Of a DNA stretch of 20,974 nucleotides, positions 6,456-12,606 are shown piece after piece. The notes beneath the pieces are model-generated. The model worked only from the letters and a program-made list of their open reading frames with translations, did not search any database and was not told the DNA's origin. Location: assembly GCA_002451755.1 (NCBI GenBank), contig DKDF01000029.1, forward strand, positions 302 to 21,275. Reading direction: 5' to 3'. Position 1 is the stretch's first letter. Each line of letters opens with the position of its first letter. The translations under genes were made by a program, and so were the position numbers. The DNA comes from Ruminococcaceae bacterium UBA6855. Its GTDB lineage: Bacteria > Bacillota > Clostridia > Oscillospirales > Acutalibacteraceae.

Positions 6456-8642
6456 ATGAACTTCAGCGAACTTTTCGGGAATGCTCAATGGGTGACCTGC
6501 GACAGCGGCTGCACTTCGCCTGTGATAAAAGGCGGCTTCTTCATCAAAGAGCCGAAGAAAGCGGAGATAGCCATCTGCGGGCTCGGCTTCTTTCGCCTGT
6601 GGATAAACGGGCGCGAGGTGTCCGAGGACAAATTCGTCCCCGTCAACAGCCAATACTGCAAGCGCGATCTGACGGCATTTGAATATCCTATCCTGGACGA
6701 GCTGTCTTACCGCACATACGCCGTGAGATATGACATATCCAAATTTGTTGTTGACGGTGAAAATGATATCCGCGTCATTCTCGGCTGCGGCTGGTTCGCC
6801 CAGCAGAAGCGCAGCGCCGAAGGGTTCGCAAAATACGGAGACATAAAGCTCTGCTATAAAATCGATGCCGAGAATAAGAGCGGCAAAAAATACACTTTTG
6901 TTTCCGATGAAAGTCTTGAATGGAAGCAGAGTCGCATAATCGAAAACAACATATATTTCGGCGAGACTCACGACATGAGCCTTGCGGACGAGCTGACGGC
7001 GAACGGCGGATTTCAAAATGTTATCAAAGCCCCCGCGCATGAGACCCACTTTTTCATTCAGGACTGCCCGGCGGACAGAGCGGAACGCATAATAAAGCCC
7101 GCGAAGCTCTTTGACCTCGGCGAAGTTTCGATATACGACATGGGCGAGAATATTTCCGGCTACCCGGTTGTTTCGGCAACGGTTGACGGCGCGAATATAA
7201 CCGTCAGATGCAGCGAGGAAATAAACCCGGACGGCACGCTGAATTTCGATTCCTGCGACCGCGGACAGATTCAGAAAGATGAATACCGCAGCGCGAAAAA
7301 GGGCGAAGAGTGCATGCCGTGGTTTACTTGGCACGGATTTCGGTATTTCGAGCTGACGAACAACGCCGAGCCCGTGCGCTGCGAAGTAGTCCACTCGGAC
7401 TGCGCCGTGACCTCGTCGTTCGAGTCGGACAGCGAGATGCTCAACTGGCTCTACGACGCATATATCAGAACGCAGCTGAGCAACATGCATTCGGGTGTGC
7501 CCTCGGACTGCCCGCACATAGAGCGACTCGGCTACACAGGCGACGGTCAGCTCTGCTGCGAAGCGGCGATGATGCTTTTGGATTCGCAGAAATTCTATAA
7601 AAAGTGGCTCGAAGATATCTCCGACTGCCAGAGCATTGAAAACGGTCATGTCCAGCACACCGCGCCTTTCATGGGCGGCGGCGGAGGTCCCGCAGGCTGG
7701 GGCGGCGCGATAGCGGTAGTGCCGTATGAGATGTATAAAATATACGGCGACAAGGAGACTTTCCGCCGTTATCTGCCGAAGATTCTTCGATATTTTGATT
7801 ATCTTGACTCGCGAAGCTCCGGCGGTCTCGTCTGCCGCGAGGAAGAGGGCGGCTGGTGCCTCGGCGACTGGTGCCCGCCCGAACAAATAACAATATGCGA
7901 GCCATTTGTCAACACTGCGCTCTATGTCAAACAGATGATGATGACGAAAGAGGCATCGGAGGCTATCGGCGAAAGCGAAACCGCCGCCATGCTCGAAAAG
8001 CGCATAGAAGAAAAGAAACAGGCTATTCTCAATGCATATTACAGCCCTCAGACCGGCTCGTTTATCGGCGACGCGCAGGGCGCGAACAGCTTTGCAATTG
8101 ACATCGGACTCGGCGGTGAGCGCGCTTTCAACAATACAAAAAAGAAATACGACGTTGCAGATGCTTTTGACACCGGCATTTTCGGCACGGATATTCTAAC
8201 CCGCGTGCTGTTTGAGCACGGCTGCGCAGACACGGCTTTTCATCTGCTGACTTCAACGGGCAAAGGCTCGTTTTATAACATGAAAAAGCAGGGCGCGACG
8301 ACTATCTGGGAGAACTGGAACGGCGAGCGTTCGCACAGCCATCCGATGTTCGGCGCGGTGACGCGATATCTGTTCTCGTTCATTCTCGGCATCACGCAGG
8401 AGAAAAACTCGGCTGGCTATGAAAAAATTGTCATCGCTCCGCAGATTCCCGACGGACTCGACCGCGCGAGCGGTCACATAACGACGGTGCGCGGCGAAAT
8501 AGCCGTCTCGTTTGTCAGAACGGAGCGCGAGATGGACTTCTATGTAACCGTTCCGCAAAAGGCATGGTTCACTTACGGCAGCGACTGCGAGTTCGAGCTA
8601 TGGGAAGGCGAAAACCATATTCACATTGATTTCGAGGAGTAA
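6456..8642 (+). CDS. GH78-like alpha-L-rhamnosidase
   Basis: A 728-residue inverting glycosidase that should remove terminal alpha-L-rhamnose from pectin (RG-I), plant glycosides or bacterial polysaccharides. N-terminal beta-sandwich modules (about 1-300) carry FFRLWINGR and LGCGWFAQQ, as in rhamnosidase N-domains; the catalytic (alpha/alpha)6 barrel follows. SDCPHIERLGYTGDGQ contains the candidate general acid Glu356, and TTIWENWNGERSHSHPMFGA contains the candidate base Glu619. The end (GYEKIVIAPQIPDGL...GEIAVSF) matches the usual C-terminal beta-domain. No signal peptide is seen, so it probably acts on imported oligosaccharides. ATG at 6456 follows GGGAGAGG and lies 1 base after the ABC-F stop, implying coupling. 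GH78 and its sister family GH106 differ in these motifs; this fits GH78. Confidence 0.9.
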   Translation: MNFSELFGNAQWVTCDSGCTSPVIKGGFFIKEPKKAEIAICGLGFFRLWINGREVSEDKFVPVNSQYCKRDLTAFEYPILDELSYRTYAVRYDISKFVVDGENDIRVILGCGWFAQQKRSAEGFAKYGDIKLCYKIDAENKSGKKYTFVSDESLEWKQSRIIENNIYFGETHDMSLADELTANGGFQNVIKAPAHETHFFIQDCPADRAERIIKPAKLFDLGEVSIYDMGENISGYPVVSATVDGANITVRCSEEINPDGTLNFDSCDRGQIQKDEYRSAKKGEECMPWFTWHGFRYFELTNNAEPVRCEVVHSDCAVTSSFESDSEMLNWLYDAYIRTQLSNMHSGVPSDCPHIERLGYTGDGQLCCEAAMMLLDSQKFYKKWLEDISDCQSIENGHVQHTAPFMGGGGGPAGWGGAIAVVPYEMYKIYGDKETFRRYLPKILRYFDYLDSRSSGGLVCREEEGGWCLGDWCPPEQITICEPFVNTALYVKQMMMTKEASEAIGESETAAMLEKRIEEKKQAILNAYYSPQTGSFIGDAQGANSFAIDIGLGGERAFNNTKKKYDVADAFDTGIFGTDILTRVLFEHGCADTAFHLLTSTGKGSFYNMKKQGATTIWENWNGERSHSHPMFGAVTRYLFSFILGITQEKNSAGYEKIVIAPQIPDGLDRASGHITTVRGEIAVSFVRTEREMDFYVTVPQKAWFTYGSDCEFELWEGENHIHIDFEE

Positions 8643-8645
8643 AAT

Positions 8646-9209
8646 ATGGCTATAATCATCACAAATTACAGCGAAAAATATCGGGACGATGTCCGCAACA
8701 TCTGCCTTGACACGGCGGGCAGCACTGCGCGCGAGGAGAAGTCAATGCGCTTTTTGCTCGCGACCTTCTGCGACTATTATATAGACCATGAGGCGGAGCA
8801 CTGCTTCATCGCCGTCGACGAGGACACGGACAGCGCGGTCGGCTATATCTTCTGCGCGCCGGACTATCAAAAATACAAGCGCATATTCAAAGCCGAATAT
8901 CTTCCGCGCGTCAAGGGCTGCAAAAAGGGAGATATAATTGAATCATGGGCATCCGTAAACGGTCCCGCGATATTCGCAAGAAGCTATCCCGCACATATGC
9001 ACATCAACATAAAGCCCGGCTATCAGCACTGCGGCATAGGCACCCGCCTGTTCGCGGCTCTGACCGAGCATCTCAGAGAGATCGGCTGCAAGGGCGTTAT
9101 GCTGGTGGTCGACTCATATAACACCAACGCCATAAAGTTCTACAAAAAAAACAAGTTCGATATCATATTCCCTCTGCGCGTCTGCACAGTCATGGCGCGC
9201 AGGGTCTGA
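8646..9209 (+). CDS. GNAT-family N-acetyltransferase
   Basis: A 187-residue acetyl-CoA-dependent transferase fold. The acetyl-CoA pyrophosphate loop is GYQHCGIGTRL (125-135), preceded by strand AHMHINIKPGYQ and followed by NTNAIKFYKKNKF (159-171), the usual C-terminal GNAT helix. The AHxHI...PGYQ...GIG layout resembles bacterial homologues of the acetyltransferase-like domain found at the C-terminus of O-GlcNAcase, but substrate cannot be read from the sequence. The start ATG at 8646 has GAGGAG 6 bases upstream, overlapping the end of the rhamnosidase gene (3-base gap). Its place in a glycan operon suggests an amino-sugar or other sugar-derived substrate; this is inference. Confidence 0.85.
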   Translation: MAIIITNYSEKYRDDVRNICLDTAGSTAREEKSMRFLLATFCDYYIDHEAEHCFIAVDEDTDSAVGYIFCAPDYQKYKRIFKAEYLPRVKGCKKGDIIESWASVNGPAIFARSYPAHMHINIKPGYQHCGIGTRLFAALTEHLREIGCKGVMLVVDSYNTNAIKFYKKNKFDIIFPLRVCTVMARRV

Positions 9210-9225
9210 GAAAGCAGGGAAAAAT

Positions 9226-10215
9226 ATGAAATTAGCCGTCATCGGCACGGGCTGGATAGTCAAGAGTTTTATCGACGGGCTGAAGTTCGCGCCCGATTTT
9301 GAGCTCTTCGCCGTATATTCGCGTTCGCGTGAGCGCGGAGAAAAATTCGCAAAGGAAAACGGGATAAGCACAGTCTACACCTCGCTCGACGAGCTCGCCG
9401 CCTCCCCTGCCGAGTGCGTCTATATCGCGAGCCCCAACGCCCTGCATTATACACAGAGCAAAAAGATGCTCGAGAGCGGAAAGCACGTCATCTGCGAAAA
9501 GCCGATAACTGTGACGCCCGATGAATTTTCCGAGCTCTGCGAAATCGCGGATAAGAATAAGCTCATATATATCGAAGCTATAATGTATATGCACTCGCCC
9601 GTGCGCGCGGCGCTCAGAGAAGCGCTCGGCGATATCGGCAAAGTCTGGACAGCGCATTTTGATTTTTCGCAGTATTCGTCAAAATATCCCGCCTATCTTC
9701 GCGGCGAGCTGCCGAATATTTTTAACCCCGCCATGGCGACGGGCAGCCTCATGGATCTCGGCATATACTGCGTCTATCCTGCAATCGATCTGTTCGGCGA
9801 GCCTGAAACCGTCTCGGCAGTATCGGCGTTTCTCGAAAGCGGGGCTGACGCGGCAACCGCCGTCTCGATGCTCTGCAAAAACACCGCGATAACAATGACA
9901 AGCTGCAAAACCGGGCAGGATCACGCAGGCTCGCAGATAATCGGCGAGCGCGGCAGCATAAAAATCGGCTCGATTTCAAAGCTCACGGACATCGAACTCG
10001 TGATGAACGACGGGACGAGCCGGGTTATCTGCGGCGATACGCCGAAGGACGAACTCATGGGCAACGAGGCGCGCGCGTTTTATGAGCTGATAACAGAGCC
10101 GGAAAATAACAGAGAAAAATACAGAGAGCTGCGCGAAACGGCGCTCTCTGTGAGCCGCACGATGCAGCGCATACGCGAATCGGCGGGAATAAAATTTGAC
10201 GGAGGGATAGCATGA
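9226..10215 (+). CDS. Gfo/Idh/MocA-family oxidoreductase
   Basis: A 329-residue NAD(P)-dependent dehydrogenase of the glucose-fructose oxidoreductase / inositol dehydrogenase family. The N-terminal Rossmann fold has VIGTGWI (5-11) and the nicotinamide-site motif EKP (91-93). The C-terminal alpha/beta domain has EAIMYMHSP (117-125) and GSLMDLGIYCVYPAIDLFG (173-191), with Asp177 and Tyr181 in the usual catalytic positions. The EAxM...DLGIYCVYP pattern resembles the dihydrodiol-dehydrogenase-like branch rather than inositol dehydrogenases, whose motif has His in place of Tyr. It overlaps the next gene by 4 bases (ATGA), so the two are coupled. Likely oxidises or epimerises a sugar released by the upstream glycosidase; the actual substrate is unknown. 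Confidence 0.9.
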   Translation: MKLAVIGTGWIVKSFIDGLKFAPDFELFAVYSRSRERGEKFAKENGISTVYTSLDELAASPAECVYIASPNALHYTQSKKMLESGKHVICEKPITVTPDEFSELCEIADKNKLIYIEAIMYMHSPVRAALREALGDIGKVWTAHFDFSQYSSKYPAYLRGELPNIFNPAMATGSLMDLGIYCVYPAIDLFGEPETVSAVSAFLESGADAATAVSMLCKNTAITMTSCKTGQDHAGSQIIGERGSIKIGSISKLTDIELVMNDGTSRVICGDTPKDELMGNEARAFYELITEPENNREKYRELRETALSVSRTMQRIRESAGIKFDGGIA

Positions 10216-10631
10216 AATATGTGAAAACAGGCGATGTCCTCGCGGTAAGGCTCGACCCGGGCGAGGAGATAATCGCTTCGGTGCTGAAGATAGCAAGGGA
10301 CGAAGATATCCGTTTTGCCGAGATATCTGCCATCGGAGCGGTGGGACGCGCGGTGTTCGGGCTATACGACCTCGAAGAGCAGAAATACCACAGCCTTACA
10401 TTTGTTCAGCCGCTCGAACTTGTTTCATTAAACGGCAATCTCAGCCGCAAGGACGGCGAGCCTTATCTCCACCTCCACGCCGCGTTCGCGGACGAAAAAG
10501 GCGCCGTCATCGGCGGTCACCTGAATGAAGCGGTGATCAGTGCGACCTGCGAAATGTTCATCAAAATTTTTGACATTGACATTGGCAGGCGCATAAGCGA
10601 ACAGACAGGGCTCAACATTTTTGACATCTGA
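10212..10631 (+). CDS. PPC/DUF296-domain protein (AF0104 fold)
   Basis: A 139-residue single-domain protein of the PPC (plant and prokaryote conserved, DUF296) family. The pattern FAEISAIGAVGRAVFGLYD is followed by HLHAAF (His87, His89) and GGHL (His103), the histidine set that binds a metal in structurally known members. Plant versions are fused to AT-hooks and bind DNA; bacterial stand-alone versions form trimers of unknown function. There is no AT-hook here. It starts inside the last codons of the oxidoreductase gene (ATGA overlap) and ends the operon at a terminator. It may act as a metal-dependent enzyme or regulator of the sugar pathway; the sequence does not decide. Confidence 0.88.
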   Translation: MKYVKTGDVLAVRLDPGEEIIASVLKIARDEDIRFAEISAIGAVGRAVFGLYDLEEQKYHSLTFVQPLELVSLNGNLSRKDGEPYLHLHAAFADEKGAVIGGHLNEAVISATCEMFIKIFDIDIGRRISEQTGLNIFDI

Positions 10632-10639
10632 AAATCAAG

Positions 10640-10679
10640 CAGGGAAGCCGACATATGCCGCGCTCCCCTGTTTTTTCTT
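10640..10679 (+). terminator. Intrinsic terminator of the manA-rhamnosidase operon
   Basis: CAGGGAAGC (10640-10648) pairs with GCTCCCCTG (10662-10670) with one mismatch, followed by TTTTTTCTT. It lies 8 bases after the DUF296 gene stop. Confidence 0.85.
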
Positions 10680-10751
10680 GTCGAACACCATAAAATATTA
10701 CACAAAATCAATAAGAATTCATAAAAAATCAAAATTTCTTTACAAAAACTA

Positions 10752-10780
10752 TTGCAAAGTGAATCAAAATCACATATAAT
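10752..10780 (+). promoter_or_regulatory. Promoter of the DUF6514-like gene
   Basis: TTGCAA (10752-10757), 17-base spacer, TATAAT (10775-10780) in a strongly AT-rich stretch. The start codon lies 35 bases downstream with GAGGGTG before it. Confidence 0.75.
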
Positions 10781-10815
10781 TATTCTCAATCAGCGTAGTA
10801 ACTGAGGGTGAACAA

Positions 10816-11133
10816 ATGCGGCAAGTAAGATTTGAGATCACCGACGGCATCTGCCGTCCGGCAGGATGTGAAACGGACAGCATCGGATATGCGGCAATCT
10901 CCGATGCGGCGTGCGCTTCCGAAGCAAGAAAAAGCTCAACCGCCTCGGGCGGGCGTATTTCCTACGGCATAGTGATGACCGTCACGGAAAACGGGCTCAA
11001 TGAAACAACAAGCTTCCCCGACATCTCTTTCAGCAGGAAAAAGCTGAGGGACTTTGTCTCCATGCTCGAGCGCAACGACGTCTCCCCCGTCCATGTGGAG
11101 GAGATGATAGACGATTTCTTCTACGCAGGATAA
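10816..11133 (+). CDS. Small DUF6514-like protein
   Basis: A 105-residue soluble protein with no signal peptide or membrane segment. The central YGIVMTVTENG followed by PDIS (68-71), FSRKKLRDFVSMLERNDVSPVHVEEMIDDFF is typical of a family of short Clostridia proteins I recall as DUF6514. These have a beta-strand 'YGI' core, then a helix pair in which the last helix is acidic. No catalytic residues are evident. The start ATG at 10816 has GAGGGTG upstream. It is monocistronic, under its own good promoter and ahead of strong hairpins, and function is unknown. The family assignment is from memory of the pattern and is the least certain part of this entry. Confidence 0.7.
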   Translation: MRQVRFEITDGICRPAGCETDSIGYAAISDAACASEARKSSTASGGRISYGIVMTVTENGLNETTSFPDISFSRKKLRDFVSMLERNDVSPVHVEEMIDDFFYAG

Positions 11134-11159
11134 ACGCACCGCCAAAGCATCCGAACCGA

Positions 11160-11231
11160 GCGAACGCTGCAAAAACAGCGTTTGCAGAACAATGACCGAC
11201 TGCAGCGATTTTTTTGCTGCGGTCGGTCATT
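11160..11231 (+). terminator. Tandem hairpins with intrinsic terminator
   Basis: A first hairpin (GCGAACGCTG / CAGCGTTTGC, arms 11160-11169 and 11176-11185) is followed 5 bases later by a 16-bp stem, arms 11191-11206 and 11216-11231 (one G-U pair), with loop GATTTTTTT and tail CTTTAT. The second should terminate the DUF6514-like transcript; the first has no T run after it. Confidence 0.75.
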
Positions 11232-11272
11232 CTTTATAGTTTGATGGACAGATAGGCGGCAAAACGGCTTGC

Positions 11273-11331
11273 GAGTATAAATATCGCAATAAACAGCTGT
11301 AGCGATATCGTGCACATATACTCATTTTTTT
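11273..11331 (+). terminator. Bulged hairpin plus T7 run
   Basis: GAGTATA...ATATCGC (11273-11287) pairs with GCGATAT...TATACTC (11302-11323) around an internal ACAGCTGT palindrome, with an 8-base bulge on the 3' side, and is followed by ATTTTTTT. It could be a backup terminator or the 3' end of a small RNA starting after the previous hairpin. No gene lies between them. Confidence 0.5.
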
Positions 11332-11342
11332 GAACAAGGCGG

Positions 11343-11425
11343 GCTAACCCCTCAGTCTCGGCTTACGCCGATCCAGCTCCCCTACAGGGGCGCCTAAATA
11401 GATTCTGCGACAAGTCCCAATTCAC
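11343..11425. repeat. Dispersed palindromic repeat, copy 2
   Basis: Near-identical to bases 24-76 over 11343-11394, then about two-thirds identical to about 11425. It holds the same GGC-TTAC-GCC hairpin and a CCCC-TACA-GGGG hairpin. It lies between the convergent ends of the DUF6514-like gene and the ABM gene, again at a 3' end as in copy 1. Confidence 0.7.
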
Positions 11426-11459
11426 GCAAAGTCTTTTTATCTTGAACGCAGGGCGTTTG

Positions 11460-11750
11460 TTAAATTTCCGTATATCGCTCTACGCGCATGCGCAGGGCGT
11501 ATTTTTTGCGCAGCGCCGCTATCTCTTCCATCATCTCAGACTTGTGGTGGGCATCGAGTGCCTGCTGGTCGCGCCATCTGTCTATCAAAAGTACGGTCTC
11601 CGGGTCGTCGAGCGGAAAGAAATATTCGTATCTCTCGTTCCCCTCTTCGGCTCTTATTTTATTTACAAGCCCGCTCTCCGTCATTTCGCGTGCAAACTCC
11701 TTTGCGCTGCCGTTTTTGCCGGTATAGTAGATATTGACAGTGAAGCTCAT
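11460..11750 (-). CDS. ABM-domain putative quinol monooxygenase
   Basis: A 96-residue protein of the antibiotic biosynthesis monooxygenase (ABM) fold, a dimeric ferredoxin-like barrel of the YgiN/LsrG type. Characteristic parts are the N-terminal strand FTVNIYYTG, the helix KEFAREMTESGLVNKIRAEEGNERYEYFF, the strand ETVLLIDRWRD and the QALDAHHKSEMM segment, in which the His pair is the family's usual site. It probably oxidises or isomerises a small reactive carbonyl or quinone, but the substrate is not readable. GGGGAG lies 6 bases before ATG. It is the last gene of the ABC-DUF1854-darA operon, 14 bases after darA. Confidence 0.85.
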   Translation of the reverse strand: MSFTVNIYYTGKNGSAKEFAREMTESGLVNKIRAEEGNERYEYFFPLDDPETVLLIDRWRDQQALDAHHKSEMMEEIAALRKKYALRMRVERYTEI

Positions 11751-11764
11751 GCAATTCTCCCCTA

Positions 11765-12091
11765 TCAGTATTTTTCAACGCTCTCGACATCGAGCACGAA
11801 CACGATAGCTCCGCCTACGGCGACCTCCGAGCCGAGATCTCCCTCGGCAAGTCCGCTGCCGAATGCGGCGGTAGAAGCGGCGGTGTGCATTCTGCGCTGC
11901 GAATATTCCTTTATTATCTCTTTTGCCTTTGCGACCTTGTCGTCGTCCGCGCCGATGAGGAAAGTCGTGTTGCCGACCATAAGGAATCCGCCCGTGGTCG
12001 AGAGCTTCGTCACCGTGTAGCCCTCCTTGGTCAGAGCCGAGGAAACGACCGCGCTGTCATCATTGTTAACAATAGCTATCAAAAGTTTCAT
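11765..12091 (-). CDS. darA: Cyclic-di-AMP receptor DarA/PstA (P-II-like)
   Basis: A 108-residue homotrimeric P-II-like protein that binds the second messenger c-di-AMP in the cytoplasm. The family signature is complete: KLLIAIVNNDDS at the N-terminus, then TKLSTTGGFLMVGNTTFLIG (the TTGGFL and GNTTF nucleotide-binding stretches), followed by the DDDKV start of the helix. The variable loop (SQRRMHTAASTAAFGSG) precedes the final strand VAVGGAIVFVLDVE. The start is ATG at 12091, as GAGGAG lies 10 bases upstream; two ATGs slightly further upstream sit on or before that site. In many Firmicutes darA lies near tmk/holB. Here it follows an ABC transporter and DUF1854 gene, which suggests it may relay c-di-AMP status to that transporter. 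Confidence 0.93.
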   Translation of the reverse strand: MKLLIAIVNNDDSAVVSSALTKEGYTVTKLSTTGGFLMVGNTTFLIGADDDKVAKAKEIIKEYSQRRMHTAASTAAFGSGLAEGDLGSEVAVGGAIVFVLDVESVEKY

Positions 12092-12108
12092 TATATTCAT
12101 TCTCCTCA

Positions 12109-12594
12109 TTAAATTTTCGGGGCTATCATCTTGCGGCTCTTCTTGTCGAGCTTGCGGACGTCGGGTATCTCGTACCTGTTGTCGTTCGCGTCTTTTATTA
12201 ATATGCGCCCGTCATAGAGCGGCTTTACCGCAGTAAGATGATTTCTTATCTCAAAGGTGCATATTCCCCTGTCCGTCTCGACCGTCCACATCCAGATAAG
12301 GAATTTTTCGCGCATTTTTATGAATCGCTTTATCCGCGGGATCATATAGTATTCGTCGAGGCACTGCTCGACAGTCTCTTTCGACTCCGGCAGAAGATTG
12401 TCGATGTTTCTTATCACCGCTATCTCCTCGCCCTCGCTGTCGATCAGCGAAATGTATCTGTTGAGTCCGGTTATGGGGAACATCCTGTGCAGTTCGAGCC
12501 CCTCGAACTTCTCGCCTGAGTAAAACTCGGCATCGACGAAAATCCCGTCCCGGCGGGTGAATTTCACTTCCGGTCCGTCAATATATCTCGGCAT
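12109..12594 (-). CDS. DUF1854-family protein
   Basis: A 161-residue soluble protein matching DUF1854: the early LHRMFPITGLNRYISLIDSEGEEIAVIRN, the central LDEYYMIPRIKRF, and the later WTVETDRGICTFEIRN with the C-terminal DGRILIKDANDNRYEIPD. Members are encoded beside a distinctive ABC transporter, and in some bacteria the pair is annotated as associated with cyanophycin metabolism. Here the same pairing is present: the ABC transporter ends 12 bases upstream and the ribosome binding site GGGGGGAG overlaps that gap. It is likely a partner or regulator of the transporter. No cyanophycin synthetase or cyanophycinase is present in this window, so the biochemical link is unproven. Confidence 0.85.
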   Translation of the reverse strand: MPRYIDGPEVKFTRRDGIFVDAEFYSGEKFEGLELHRMFPITGLNRYISLIDSEGEEIAVIRNIDNLLPESKETVEQCLDEYYMIPRIKRFIKMREKFLIWMWTVETDRGICTFEIRNHLTAVKPLYDGRILIKDANDNRYEIPDVRKLDKKSRKMIAPKI

Positions 12595-12606
12595 TGCGCT
12601 CCCCCC

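Noticed and set aside
6396..7886. Long open frame of 496 codons on minus, opposite the rhamnosidase
   Set aside because: The plus strand carries a clear GH78 protein with both catalytic motifs. The antisense frame is Ala/Arg/Val-rich with no recognisable motif, typical of codon bias in GC-rich genes.
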